Shown in pieces: positions 31,618 through 40,348 of a stretch of 64,000 nt of DNA (its first letter is position 1; each line of letters begins with the position of its first letter). The notes under the pieces are model-generated. The model did no database searches and was not told where the DNA came from. It saw only the letters and a program-made list of their open reading frames with translations. Source of the stretch: Zetaproteobacteria bacterium CG1_02_55_237 (GTDB taxonomy: Bacteria; Pseudomonadota; Zetaproteobacteria; Mariprofundales; Mariprofundaceae); the NCBI GenBank assembly GCA_001871195.1, contig MNXA01000032.1:1-64000 (forward strand). Reading direction: 5' to 3'. The position numbers and the translations under genes were made by a program.

Positions 31618-32709
31618 CTATTTTCTTACATTGCTGCGCACGAACGGTGTCGTTGCGCGCAGGGCTGCCACGGCCTTGCCGCGAATCTCGACGGCCAGCT
31701 CACCCTGTGCCGCATGTTCCGGTTTCACATAGGCCAGCGCAACCCCGCCGGCCATCGGCGAATGCATGCCGGAGGTTACTTCACCACTCACCTCTCCATC
31801 CACCAGCACCGGATAATGTTCGCGCGGAATACCCCTTTCGCTGAGCTTCAGGGCAATTAGCACCTGCTTTGCACCCTCGGCCTTGCGCGCAACAACGGCA
31901 TCTCTGCCAAGGAAGTCGCCTTTGTCGAGTTTGGTAATCCACATCAGCTTCGCTTCGACCGGTGTTACCGCATCGGAAATCTCATGGCCGTACAGTGCAT
32001 AACCCATCTCGGTACGCAGCATATCGCGCGCGGCAAGACCAATCGGCACAGCCCCGGCAGCTAGCAAGGCGTTCCATATCACGCTTGCCGCCGCGTTGGG
32101 CAGATACAATTCAAAGCCATCCTCACCGGTATAGCCGGTGCGCGACACAATGGCCTGCGCATCCCCTAAACGGCATTCGGCAAAGCGGTAATAGCCGACA
32201 GCTTCCAGATCAACATTGCACAGAGGCTGCAAAAGCTTTTGTGCCGCAGCGCCTTGCAGGGCAAGCAGCGTGGTGTCGTCGGATTCATCAAGCACAGCCA
32301 CATCGAAGTCGGACGCACAGGTTTGCAGGTGTGCCACATCCTTGTGCCGGTTGGCGGCGTTGATGCACAGATAGTATTTGTTATCAGCAATGCGGTAGGT
32401 GGTGATGTCATCGATGAAGGTGCCGGCCTCATTCAGCAGGGCTGAATACTGCACCTGACCATCCACCAGTTTGCTTACATCGTTGCTTGTCACATATTGC
32501 AGGAAATCCAGCGCCTGTGGACCCGTGACCCTCACCTGCCCCATATGCGAAATATCGAACAGGCCGGCGGCGCCCTCGCGCACAGCGGTGTATTCCTTTA
32601 AAGCGCCGTCGGGATATTGCACCGGCATATCGAAACCGGCGAAGGGCACCATCTTGCCGCCCAGACGAATGTGTTCCGCATGCAGGGGTGTGTGTGCCAA
32701 TCCGGTCAT
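31618..32709 (-). CDS. gcvT: Glycine cleavage system T protein (aminomethyltransferase)
   Basis: A 363-residue folate enzyme that transfers the one-carbon unit from GcvH to tetrahydrofolate. Landmarks are [41 protein letters not shown] and the late EVTSGMHSP. Its ATG overlaps the folD stop by 4 nt. Confidence 0.96.
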   Translation of the reverse strand: MTGLAHTPLHAEHIRLGGKMVPFAGFDMPVQYPDGALKEYTAVREGAAGLFDISHMGQVRVTGPQALDFLQYVTSNDVSKLVDGQVQYSALLNEAGTFIDDITTYRIADNKYYLCINAANRHKDVAHLQTCASDFDVAVLDESDDTTLLALQGAAAQKLLQPLCNVDLEAVGYYRFAECRLGDAQAIVSRTGYTGEDGFELYLPNAAASVIWNALLAAGAVPIGLAARDMLRTEMGYALYGHEISDAVTPVEAKLMWITKLDKGDFLGRDAVVARKAEGAKQVLIALKLSERGIPREHYPVLVDGEVSGEVTSGMHSPMAGGVALAYVKPEHAAQGELAVEIRGKAVAALRATTPFVRSNVRK

Positions 32710-33575
32710 AGCGTATCTCCAAGGTGTTCGCGGAATGCCTGCACGGTATTGGCCAGCAGCATGGTAATGGTCATCGGACCAACCCCACCCGGCACAGGCG
32801 TAATCCAGCCGGCGCGTTCCGCCGCCGCAGCATAGCCCACGTCGCCTGTCAGTGTGCCGTCATTCAATCGGTTGATGCCGACATCGATGACCACCGCGCC
32901 CGGTTTGATCCATTCGCCCTTCACCAGACCCGGCTTGCCGGCTGCGGCCACCACGATATCGGCGCGCTCGATATGCGCCTGCAAATCGCGGGTGAACTTA
33001 TGCGCCACGGTTACCGTGGCTCCGGCCAATAGCAGCTCAAGCGCCATCGGTCGGCCGACGATATTGGACGCGCCAACAATCACCACTTCCTGCCCGTGCA
33101 GATCCAGACCCGTTTCCTCAAGCAGCTTCATGCAGCCGTAGGGCGTGCAGGAACGCAGGCTCGGAATACGCGCCGCCAGTCGTCCGACATTGTAGGGATG
33201 AAAGCCATCGACATCCTTGCCCGGATCAATGGCCTCAATCACCGTCTCGGAATCGATCTGTGCCGGCAAGGGCATCTGCACGAGAATGCCATCCACCTTC
33301 GGGTTGGCGTTTAGCTCGGCAATCAGGCCGAGCAGATGCTGCTGCGTGGTGCTGGCCGGAAGGGTCTGGGAGAAGGCTGCAGATTCGATGCCGGTATCCA
33401 CGCAGGCCTTCTTTTTATTGCGCACGTAAACCTCGGAAGCGGCATCCTCACCGACCAGAATGACGGCCAGCCCGGGGGCGCGGCCATGCTTGCTGATCAA
33501 TGCGGCGACTTCGTCGGCCATCGTGCTGCGTATGCGTGCGGCGACGGCTTTGCCGTCCAGAATGCGTGCTGTCAT
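32706..33575 (-). CDS. folD: Bifunctional methylenetetrahydrofolate dehydrogenase/cyclohydrolase
   Basis: A 289-residue NADP-dependent enzyme that interconverts methylene-, methenyl- and formyl-tetrahydrofolate. Landmarks are [18 protein letters not shown] with the catalytic Lys, [19 protein letters not shown] and [14 protein letters not shown] chose the ATG at 33575 ([15 protein letters not shown]); the frame upstream reads into the palindromic element. As first gene of the gcv operon it takes methylene-THF made by GcvT towards formyl-THF for purines. Confidence 0.96.
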   Translation of the reverse strand: MTARILDGKAVAARIRSTMADEVAALISKHGRAPGLAVILVGEDAASEVYVRNKKKACVDTGIESAAFSQTLPASTTQQHLLGLIAELNANPKVDGILVQMPLPAQIDSETVIEAIDPGKDVDGFHPYNVGRLAARIPSLRSCTPYGCMKLLEETGLDLHGQEVVIVGASNIVGRPMALELLLAGATVTVAHKFTRDLQAHIERADIVVAAAGKPGLVKGEWIKPGAVVIDVGINRLNDGTLTGDVGYAAAAERAGWITPVPGGVGPMTITMLLANTVQAFREHLGDTL

Positions 33576-33581
33576 AGCATG

Positions 33582-33847
33582 GGGCCTGTTAAAACTAAAT
33601 TCGGGCGCAGCGACGAGGTCATTTTTTCGAGCCTGCAAGGCATGGTGAACGCGATGTGCTTGTTGCACATGAGTGAACCATAACGCAGCAGGACGGGAAA
33701 ATGGTCCGTCCCGAAGGGCTTCGCCCGAAATGGGGTCATGCAGCGTTGCTCGTCATTCATTTGGATTCACCAAACTTCACTCCTCGCGCCTTGCCTGGCT
33801 CCATTTCGGGCAGAAGCGCTTCACTCGAATTTAGTTTTAACAGACCC
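33582..33847. repeat. 266-bp palindromic element with 22-bp terminal inverted repeats
   Basis: GGGCCTGTTAAAACTAAATT-CG (33582-33603) is repeated inverted at 33826-33847 with one mismatch. Inside, GCCCGAAATGG and CCATTTCGGGC (about 33723-33734 and 33800-33811) form another inverted pair. The two halves also align imperfectly when one is inverted, for example GAGCCTGCAAGGC against GAGCCAGGCAAGGC. The element fills the gap between folD and the ROK kinase almost completely. A short open frame inside (33572-33760, minus) has no recognised product. It looks like a non-autonomous mobile or extragenic repeat; no target duplication was seen. Confidence 0.7.
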
Positions 33848-33877
33848 TAATTCTTGCAGGAAGGACCATCCTGCACA

Positions 33878-34789
33878 ATGATGTCCCGCATGCGAATCGG
33901 CATTGACCTTGGCGGCACAAAAACCGAACTGATTGCACTCGATGATACAGGCAGGGAATGCCTGCGCTTGCGCCGGGCAACACCCGCCGGCGATTACTCG
34001 GCAACCCTTTCATTGATGACTAACATGGTGGCCCAGGCGGAAAAAGAGATCGGCATGCGGGCCACGGTCGGTATCGGCACGCCAGGGGCGATTGCCGGAA
34101 ACAGCGGGCGCATGCAGAACTGCAACTCCACCTGTCTGAACGGCAAGCCGCTGCGTGAGGATATGGAGGCCTTGCTTGGCCGCGAGGTACGGCTGGCCAA
34201 TGATGCCAACTGCTTTGCTCTGTCGGAGGCCGTGGATGGAGCAGGCTGTGGAGCAGAGGTCGTGTTCGGTGTCATCCTTGGCACCGGTGTGGGTGCCGGC
34301 ATTGTGGTGCATGGCAAGCCGCTGAATGGTGCCAATGGCATCGGCGGTGAGTGGGGCCATAATCCGCTTCCTGCCCCTCGGGATGACGAACGTCCCGGAC
34401 CAATTTGCTACTGCGGGCGGCATGGTTGTGTGGAAACCTGGCTTTCAGGCCCTGCCATGGCCGCTGACCATAAGCTCTTGAACGGCGATACCTTGAGTGC
34501 CAAAGATATTGCCGGACTTGCTGCGGCAGGCGATGCCGACTGCGCCGCAACACTGGCTCGCTACACAGAACGACTGGCACGGGCACTGGCCGGGGTTATC
34601 AATATCCTCGATCCGAATGTGATTGTGCTCGGCGGCGGGCTATCACATATCGCCAGCCTGTATGCGCAGGTGCCGGACTTGTGGCGGCAGCATGTTTTCT
34701 CTGCCACCATCAACACACGCCTGCTGCCGCCTGCGCACGGTGATGCCTCCGGGGTGCGCGGTGCCGCTTGGTTATGGGAGAAGAAATGA
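33878..34789 (+). CDS. ROK-family sugar kinase
   Basis: A 303-residue kinase of the ROK family. The ATP-binding start is GIDLGGTKTE (8-17). The zinc signature CYCGRHGCVETWLSGP and the sugar/catalytic segment GGEWGHNPLP resemble E. coli fructokinase Mak and NagK; ANDANCFALSE contains the likely catalytic Asp. The substrate is a hexose by family but cannot be fixed. AGGAAGGA lies 12 nt upstream of the ATG at 33878, within a hairpin TGCAGGA/TCCTGCA (33855-33875) that could mask it. ATGs at 33881 and 33890 are alternatives. It overlaps the next gene by 4 nt. Confidence 0.85.
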   Translation: MMSRMRIGIDLGGTKTELIALDDTGRECLRLRRATPAGDYSATLSLMTNMVAQAEKEIGMRATVGIGTPGAIAGNSGRMQNCNSTCLNGKPLREDMEALLGREVRLANDANCFALSEAVDGAGCGAEVVFGVILGTGVGAGIVVHGKPLNGANGIGGEWGHNPLPAPRDDERPGPICYCGRHGCVETWLSGPAMAADHKLLNGDTLSAKDIAGLAAAGDADCAATLARYTERLARALAGVINILDPNVIVLGGGLSHIASLYAQVPDLWRQHVFSATINTRLLPPAHGDASGVRGAAWLWEKK

Positions 34790-35154
34790 AACTCTTACAC
34801 CTTGGATTGATTGTTGCCGACCTGCAAAAAGCAGCGGCGTTTTACGAGGGGGTGCTCGGATTAAAACGCGCCGAGCGCCCTGCTCTCGGCTTTGAAGGCA
34901 TCTTTTATGCGCTGGATGGCGAGAGGCAGATTCATCTGATGCGACTGGATAATCCTTATGATGGCTGCAAACTGCCGGCGCATGGTGGCCGCGACCGGCA
35001 TGTAGCGCTGGGTGTGGCCGACATCGATGCCATAAGGCTGCGACTGGATGCTGCAGGAATCAGCTACTCGATGAGTAAATCCGGTCGCGCTGCCCTTTTC
35101 TGCCGTGACCCGGACGGCAACGCTATCGAGCTCTGCCAAATGGCTGGGGATTGA
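34786..35154 (+). CDS. Glyoxalase/bleomycin-resistance (VOC) family protein
   Basis: A 122-residue single-domain-length VOC protein with two beta-alpha-beta-beta-beta modules. HLGLIVADLQKAAAFYEGVL starts the first (His at 5 is a likely metal ligand). GRDRHVALGVADIDAI starts the second, and FCRDPDGNAIELCQ gives the last ligand Glu. Such proteins bind a divalent metal, but substrates vary widely. Its start overlaps the ROK kinase stop (ATGA), and the next gene begins at the very next base. Confidence 0.82.
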   Translation: MKLLHLGLIVADLQKAAAFYEGVLGLKRAERPALGFEGIFYALDGERQIHLMRLDNPYDGCKLPAHGGRDRHVALGVADIDAIRLRLDAAGISYSMSKSGRAALFCRDPDGNAIELCQMAGD

Positions 35155-35631
35155 ATGTCAGAAATGGATTGGAAACAGGAGATTGGCGTGCTGCTTGGGC
35201 GCTGCCGCATCGGCTTTCTTGCCACGCAGGGAGATGCCAGCCCGGAATCCTCGATGGCGCCCTTCGCCCTGTATCATGGTTGCGTACTGCTGCATCTCTC
35301 CAGGCTTGCCCGACACACGGCCAATATTGCTGCGCATCCAACAGTCGGGTTCATGATTTGCACCCCGGAAACGACGATGGACTCAGCTCTGGCACTACCG
35401 CGCCTGAGTCTGCAGGGAAGCATGATTCCCGTGCCTGCCGAAGAACTTGCGCCAGCAAGACAGGCCTATCTTCATAACATTGCCGATGCCGAACCCCTGT
35501 TCGGTTTCGCCGATTTCCGCCTGTATCGCCTTGATCCGACACACATTCACTGGGTCGGTGGCTTCGGCTCGGCACGCAGCATATCCCCGGCCTTATGGCA
35601 TGAAATCACTGCGTCAGCCGGAGAAAGCTGA
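35155..35631 (+). CDS. Pyridoxamine 5'-phosphate oxidase-like FMN-binding protein (HugZ-like)
   Basis: A 158-residue split-barrel protein. GRCRIGFLATQGDASPESSM at the start and LHLSRLARHTANIAAHP fit the FMN-binding pyridoxamine-oxidase-like fold. The tail LFGFADFRLYRLDPTHIHWV followed by GGFGSA resembles the haem-oxygenase HugZ group. I infer an FMN or haem-related redox role, unproven. TGAATG joins it to the VOC gene, so the ROK-VOC-FMN trio is one transcript. Confidence 0.72.
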   Translation: MSEMDWKQEIGVLLGRCRIGFLATQGDASPESSMAPFALYHGCVLLHLSRLARHTANIAAHPTVGFMICTPETTMDSALALPRLSLQGSMIPVPAEELAPARQAYLHNIADAEPLFGFADFRLYRLDPTHIHWVGGFGSARSISPALWHEITASAGES

Positions 35632-35683
35632 GGGATGTTTGCGCGCATGGGACGCCCCCCTGGCGGCGAGCCCCATGTTTTCC

Positions 35684-35711
35684 TTGCTTTGTCCGTCTTA
35701 TTTCCTAAAAT
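35684..35711 (+). promoter_or_regulatory. Sigma-70-like promoter candidate for tpiA
   Basis: TTGCTT (35684-35689) and TAAAAT (35706-35711) are separated by 16 bp, 55 bp before the tpiA start. A short GCCGG-GTT-CCGGC hairpin follows, before the ribosome-binding site AGGAGG. Confidence 0.4.
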
Positions 35712-35766
35712 CCCGACCCCCTGAGCCGGGTTCCGGCACAGGTTTGCATACGCAGGAGGATTTATC

Positions 35767-36540
35767 GTGAGCCAGAGTGGAAGCTATACAAGCCGCAAAA
35801 GACCGCTGATTGCCGGCAATTGGAAGATGAACGGCATACTCGTAGAAGCACAGCAGTTTGTTGCCGAACTGGGCGAGAATCCGGCTCCTGATCATATCGA
35901 AGTGGCGTTGATGCCACCCTACACCCTGTTGCATCCGCTTTCCGAATCATTGCGCCAGAAGGGCATCCAGTTGGGTGCGCAGAATGTTTATTACGAACCG
36001 AAGGGTGCCTTCACGGGCTCGATTTCACCGATGATGTTGCGCGATGCCGGCTGTCATTATGTGATTCTGGCGCACTCCGAGCGCCGCGACATCATGGGTG
36101 AAGCCAATCAGCAGATTGGTAAAAAACTGGAAGCAGCCTGGGCCGCCGGACTTGAGCCGATCCTGTGTATCGGTGAGCATCTGGAAGAACGTCAGGACGG
36201 CGAGACCAATGCTGTGCTGCGCCGTCAGCTGGCAGTGCTTGAAGATGCCCCCGAGGGCGCTCCCCTGACCGTGGCTTATGAGCCTGTCTGGGCAATCGGC
36301 ACGGGCTTGACCGCTTCCCCTGAGCAAGTCACCGAAACGCATGCCTTCATCCACGAGGAGTTGACCCGCCTGGGTCACGATTGCCGTGTGTTGTATGGCG
36401 GCAGCGTCAAGCCGGATAACACCGCAGAGCTGATGTCCTGCCCCGGCGTTGAGGGAGCGCTGGTTGGCGGCGCAAGCCTGCAGGCCGCATCCTTCATGCA
36501 AATCGTACAGGCTGCCGCCGATGTGGCTGCAGGAGCATAA
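35767..36540 (+). CDS. tpiA: Triosephosphate isomerase
   Basis: A 257-residue glycolytic/Calvin-cycle TIM barrel that interconverts DHAP and glyceraldehyde-3-phosphate. The active site is complete: Asn18 and Lys20 in AGNWKMNG, His103 in ILAHSERR, Glu172 in AYEPVWAIGTG, and the phosphate loop YGGSVKPDN. It starts with GTG behind AGGAGGAT. The N-terminus has about ten extra residues. It is followed by secG after 2 nt. Confidence 0.96.
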   Translation: MSQSGSYTSRKRPLIAGNWKMNGILVEAQQFVAELGENPAPDHIEVALMPPYTLLHPLSESLRQKGIQLGAQNVYYEPKGAFTGSISPMMLRDAGCHYVILAHSERRDIMGEANQQIGKKLEAAWAAGLEPILCIGEHLEERQDGETNAVLRRQLAVLEDAPEGAPLTVAYEPVWAIGTGLTASPEQVTETHAFIHEELTRLGHDCRVLYGGSVKPDNTAELMSCPGVEGALVGGASLQAASFMQIVQAAADVAAGA

Positions 36541-36542
36541 GA

Positions 36543-36914
36543 ATGACTATCCTGTTTGTTTCCCTGCATATACTGGCGGCTGTTGTGCTGATCGGCCTGG
36601 TGCTGATTCATCGCGGCGAAGGCGCTAATATGGGCGTGTCTTTCGGCGGTGGCGGTGCGCAGACGCTGTTTGGCAGCCGTGGTTCCGGCTCTTTTCTGGG
36701 CAAGCTGACCGGTGCTGTTGCCGGCGTATTCATGCTTACCAGCCTGACGCTGGCCTTCTTTTCGCAGCAGCAGGTTAAGTCGGTTGTCGACCACACAGTG
36801 GTTGAGCAGCCTGCACAGCAGGAAAATCTGCCTGCTGCTGATGGGCCTGGTGGTTTTGATCCATCTAAGCTGAAAGGCAATGGTGACGCGGACGGTCTTC
36901 CGATCGCCAACTAA
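36543..36914 (+). CDS. secG: Protein translocase subunit SecG
   Basis: A 123-residue SecYEG accessory subunit with two membrane helices (about 3-20 and 55-75). The signature GANMGVSFGGGGAQTLFGSRG lies between them (GANMG at 23-27). The C-terminal tail is hydrophilic and variable. tpiA-secG followed by a tRNA-Leu matches the E. coli secG-leuU arrangement. Confidence 0.94.
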   Translation: MTILFVSLHILAAVVLIGLVLIHRGEGANMGVSFGGGGAQTLFGSRGSGSFLGKLTGAVAGVFMLTSLTLAFFSQQQVKSVVDHTVVEQPAQQENLPAADGPGGFDPSKLKGNGDADGLPIAN

Positions 36915-36974
36915 CCTCTTCCTCAGAGGTAAGGGATAACGGCAGCAGGCGCCGCTAAAGCCTGCAACATAAAA

Positions 36975-37059
36975 GCCTGAGTGGTGAAATTGGTAGACAC
37001 GCCATCTTGAGGGGGTGGTGGGGTAACCCGTGCTGGTTCGAGTCCAGTCTCAGGCACCA
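36975..37059 (+). tRNA. tRNA-Leu (anticodon GAG)
   Basis: An 85-nt class II tRNA with encoded CCA. The acceptor stem is GCCTGAG/CTCAGGC, the anticodon stem CCATC/GGTGG, and the loop TTGAGGG gives anticodon GAG for CUC/CUU. A long variable arm GGGGTAACCC and the T-arm GGTTCGAGTCC are present. It lies 60 bp after secG and is probably cut from the tpiA-secG transcript; a GCAGGC/GCCTGC hairpin (36945-36965) lies in between. Confidence 0.97.
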
Positions 37060-37084
37060 TATCAAGGTTCGATAAGAACCAGAG

Positions 37085-37118
37085 AAAGCCTGTAAGCCTA
37101 GTGTTTGCAGGCTTTTTT
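37085..37118 (+). terminator. Intrinsic terminator after tRNA-Leu
   Basis: AAAGCCTGTAA pairs with TTTGCAGGCTTT (one G-T pair) around an 8-nt loop and is followed by a run of six T. It ends the tpiA-secG-tRNA-Leu transcript. Confidence 0.85.
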
Positions 37119-37134
37119 CTTGCATCTTCGCTTT

Positions 37135-37276
37135 CACGGCACCCGCCGTGGAAATACTGCCTCAAAAGGCGGCAAGGCGGAGGGCTAAAGTGCATTCCCG
37201 GCCCCATCGCGTGGTGGCACCCGAAGGCGCGGGCGGGTAGCGTTGGCCTTATAAATACAGGGAGATAGACCTTTCC
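37135..37276 (+). other. GC-rich structured leader before glyQ
   Basis: The 158 bp between the terminator and glyQ hold several short stems: a perfect CACGGC-ACCC-GCCGTG (37135-37150), GCCT-CAAA-AGGC just after it, and GC-rich segments around 37200-37245. TATAAA near 37252 could be a -10 box but has no good -35. I do not recognise a riboswitch class; it may be a leader or an extragenic repeat. Confidence 0.3.
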
Positions 37277-38134
37277 GTGACCTTTCAGGATTTGATTCTC
37301 ACATTGCAACGATACTGGGCCGCGCAGGGATGCGTGTTGCAGCAGCCCTACGACTCATCGATGGGTGCAGGCACCTTTCATCCGGCGACCTTTTTGCGCG
37401 TGCTCGACGACAAGGCATGGAGCACCGCTTATGTGCAGCCCTGCCGTAGGCCGACCGACGGGCGCTACGGCGAAAACCCGAATCGCATGCAGCACTACTA
37501 CCAGTTTCAGGTGATTCTCAAGCCTGCACCGGCCAACATCCTCGATCTGTATCTCGATTCGCTGCGCACCATCGGCATCGATCCTGAGGTGCATGACATC
37601 CGCTTTGTCGAGGACGACTGGGAATCCCCCACCCTCGGCGCCTGGGGCCTAGGCTGGGAAGTCTGGCTCAACGGCATGGAAATCACCCAGTTCACTTACT
37701 TCCAGCAGGTTGGCTCGGTTGAACTCTCGCGCACACCGGGCGAAATCACCTACGGACTTGAGCGTCTGGCGATGTATCTGCAGGGCGTGGAAAATGTGTT
37801 CGACCTGACCTGGGTGGAGGCGCCCGATGGTTCGAAGGTGAGCTACGGCGAGGTGTTCCTGCGCAATGAGGTGGAGTTCTCCACCTATAACTTCGAGGCA
37901 GCCGACACGAGCTGGCTGCATGAGCAGTTCGATCATGCCGAGGGCGAGTGCATGCGGTTGACGGAAAACAAGCTCGTGCTGCCGGCCTACGAGGAAGTGA
38001 TGAAGGCATCGCATGCCTTCAATCTGCTCGATGCGCGCGGCGCAATCTCGGTGGCCGAGCGGCAACGCTTTATCGGCCGGGTGCGCGGCCTTGCCCGCAC
38101 AGTTGCCCGTGCCTATGCGGGGGTGGACGAATGA
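37277..38134 (+). CDS. glyQ: Glycyl-tRNA synthetase alpha subunit
   Basis: A 285-residue class II synthetase subunit of the bacterial alpha2-beta2 type, which holds the glycine and ATP site. It begins [20 protein letters not shown] (GTG start) and contains [39 protein letters not shown] and [13 protein letters not shown], all typical. It is separated from glyS by 141 bp of hairpins, unusual for a pair that is commonly adjacent. Confidence 0.97.
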   Translation: MTFQDLILTLQRYWAAQGCVLQQPYDSSMGAGTFHPATFLRVLDDKAWSTAYVQPCRRPTDGRYGENPNRMQHYYQFQVILKPAPANILDLYLDSLRTIGIDPEVHDIRFVEDDWESPTLGAWGLGWEVWLNGMEITQFTYFQQVGSVELSRTPGEITYGLERLAMYLQGVENVFDLTWVEAPDGSKVSYGEVFLRNEVEFSTYNFEAADTSWLHEQFDHAEGECMRLTENKLVLPAYEEVMKASHAFNLLDARGAISVAERQRFIGRVRGLARTVARAYAGVDE

Positions 38135-38181
38135 AGCTTGTTCCGACCGCATCCAGGCCGTCCATGGCCTTGATGCTCCAC

Positions 38182-38233
38182 GGCATTGAAAAAGTGCGAT
38201 TTTTCAATGCCTCACAAATCAGCATGCTGATTT
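38182..38233. repeat. Tandem perfect hairpins in the glyQ-glyS gap
   Basis: GGCATTGAAAAA (38182-38193) and TTTTTCAATGCC (38200-38211) form a 12-bp perfect stem with a 6-nt loop. Five bases on, AAATCAGCATGCTGATTT (38216-38233) is a perfect 18-bp palindrome. GGCC...GGCC and CCATCCATGG half-palindromes flank them. They could attenuate glyS, stabilise glyQ mRNA, or be extragenic palindromic repeats; no clean terminator T tract follows the second. Confidence 0.6.
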
Positions 38234-38275
38234 GCTCACCCATCCATGGGTTCGGTCTGAGCCAAAGAGGTCAGC

Positions 38276-40348
38276 ATGTCTGAGTCATTGCCTTTACTTA
38301 TAGAAATCGGTGTAGAGGAAATCCCGGCCGGCGTTGCACCGCGTATGGGCGAGGCGCTGAAAGAGGCTGTTGAGAAGTTGTTGGCTGATGCCAACGTCGC
38401 ACCTGAAAATGTACGCCTTGGTATCAGCCCGCGTCGCCTGCTGCTGCATGCTGCTGCATGCCCTGTGATGCAGGCCGACCGTGAGGAAACCATCTGGGGA
38501 CCGCCGGAGCGCGTCGCCTTCACCGACGGTAAGGCAACCGGAGCCGGCATCGGCTTCGCCAAAAAGAGCGGCTTGTCGCTGGATGATTTTGAACTTGCCG
38601 ACAAGGGCGACGGCAAAGGTCTGTACATGAAGGCCGTGCAATCTGTGAAGGGCCAGCCTGTGGCCGACATGCTTGCCGCAGCCTTGCCCGGCATTCTGCG
38701 CAAATTACCCAGCCCCAAGCAGATGCAGTGGCAGGACGGCGAGAATCGCAGCGATGCCTTTATCCGCCCGGTGCGCTGGATTGTCGCCCTGCTCGGCGAT
38801 GCGGTGATCCCTTTCTCCTTTGCCGGTATTGAAAGCGGCAGGGAAAGCTGCGGCCATCGTGTGCATGGCAGCAAAGGCGAGATTGATGTTGTCGATCCAT
38901 TCGGCTGGCTGGCAAAGCAGTCGGTTAGCGCAGATCGAAGTGCCCGCCTGAACGATATCAATGAGCAACTACATGCAGCAGCAAAAGCAGCCAAGGTCGA
39001 GCTGGTTGAGGATGCAGGTCTGCTTGAAGAAGTGGCTGATCTGACCGAATGGCCGCATGTGATTACCGGCCGTTACGGCGAGGATTTCCTGCGCCTTCCG
39101 GCCGAGGTAAGCCGTATTGAGCTCAAGCATCACCAGCGCTGTTTCTCGACCCGTGATGCTGAAGGTGCGGCCAGCAATGTCTTCTTTGCCGTGGCCAATA
39201 TCGCATCGAAAGATCCGGCAGCTGTAGCCAAGGGCAACGAGCGTGTGGTTAATGCACGCCTGGCCGATGCCGCCTTCTATTTCGACCGCGATCCGCAGGA
39301 AACCCTTGAGGCTCGCGTCGAAAGATTATCTCAGGTTGTCTTTCAGGACGGGCTGGGCATGGTCGGCGATCAGGTGCGCCGTTTGCGCGGCTTCGTTCTT
39401 GATAATGCCAAGGCGCTCGGTGTGTCCGCTGATGACGCACAGCGCGCCGCCTATCTGTGCAAATCCGATCTGACCACGGGCCTGGTCGGCGAATTCCCCG
39501 AACTGCAGGGCTATATGGGCGGCATTTATGCCCGCATGATCGGTGAGAACGAGGCCGTGGCCGCAGCCATTGCTGGGCATTATGCACCGGCCGGCGCGGA
39601 TGATGATCTGCCTGAGAGCAGCATCGCGCGAGCCATCGGTATTGCCGAGCGCGCCGACAAACTGCTTGGCTACTTCCATCTTGGTCGCATCCCCACCGCC
39701 AGTGCTGACCCATTCGGCTTGCGCCGCGCTGCCATCGGCCTGATTCGTCTGCTGTCGGACTCATCTATGCCGGTGGACATCACCTTGAGTCGGGTGCTGG
39801 AAGATGCTGCCAAGCAGTGGAATCAGCAGCGCGTCACCATTGCCATCAGCGGAGAGACAAAGGCTGCTGTACTGAAGTTTATCGAAGAGCGCTGGCTGGG
39901 CATGCATTCTGCTTCCTACACGCGCAATGCGCTGGAAGCGGCGATTAGCTGCAGCCGTGAACGTCCGATGCAACAGACCGTTGCGGTGGCCGAACTGTTG
40001 GCCGGTTTTGCCGATTCCGAAGCAGGACAGGCCGTGGCCGCTGCCAATAAGCGCATCGCCAATATCCTGAAGAAGGCAGGCAGCACTGGAACGGATGTGA
40101 AGCTGGTGCATCTGCTTGAGCCGGCCGAGAAGGCGCTTTACGAAGCTCTTGTCGCAGCAGAGAAAAACTTCCCCGAAGCAGCCGAAGATCAGCTCAATGT
40201 GCTGGCAACGTTGCGCGAACCGGTGGATCGTTTCTTCGACGATGTCATGGTGATGGCGGAGGATGATGCTGTGCGTCTCAACCGTCTGGCGCTGCTTAAC
40301 CGCTTGCGCCAACTCTTCCTCAAACTGGCGGATATTTCCCGGCTTTGA
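38276..40348 (+). CDS. glyS: Glycyl-tRNA synthetase beta subunit
   Basis: A 690-residue beta subunit that binds tRNA-Gly. It starts LPLLIEIGVEEIPAGVAPRM and contains FIRPVRWIVALLGD, ITGRYGEDFLRLPAEV and the HD-like core DPFGLRRAAIGLIRLL. A C-terminal anticodon-binding-like region ends FFDDVMVMAEDDAVRLNRLA. AGAGG lies upstream of the ATG. Full length. Confidence 0.97.
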   Translation: MSESLPLLIEIGVEEIPAGVAPRMGEALKEAVEKLLADANVAPENVRLGISPRRLLLHAAACPVMQADREETIWGPPERVAFTDGKATGAGIGFAKKSGLSLDDFELADKGDGKGLYMKAVQSVKGQPVADMLAAALPGILRKLPSPKQMQWQDGENRSDAFIRPVRWIVALLGDAVIPFSFAGIESGRESCGHRVHGSKGEIDVVDPFGWLAKQSVSADRSARLNDINEQLHAAAKAAKVELVEDAGLLEEVADLTEWPHVITGRYGEDFLRLPAEVSRIELKHHQRCFSTRDAEGAASNVFFAVANIASKDPAAVAKGNERVVNARLADAAFYFDRDPQETLEARVERLSQVVFQDGLGMVGDQVRRLRGFVLDNAKALGVSADDAQRAAYLCKSDLTTGLVGEFPELQGYMGGIYARMIGENEAVAAAIAGHYAPAGADDDLPESSIARAIGIAERADKLLGYFHLGRIPTASADPFGLRRAAIGLIRLLSDSSMPVDITLSRVLEDAAKQWNQQRVTIAISGETKAAVLKFIEERWLGMHSASYTRNALEAAISCSRERPMQQTVAVAELLAGFADSEAGQAVAAANKRIANILKKAGSTGTDVKLVHLLEPAEKALYEALVAAEKNFPEAAEDQLNVLATLREPVDRFFDDVMVMAEDDAVRLNRLALLNRLRQLFLKLADISRL

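Noticed and set aside
33572-33760. Short minus-strand open frame (62 residues) inside the palindromic element
   Set aside because: No recognisable domain or ribosome-binding site; better explained as part of the repeat.
36923-37309. 128-residue minus-strand open frame across tRNA-Leu
   Set aside because: Antisense reading of the tRNA and its terminator; no ribosome-binding site and no family resemblance.
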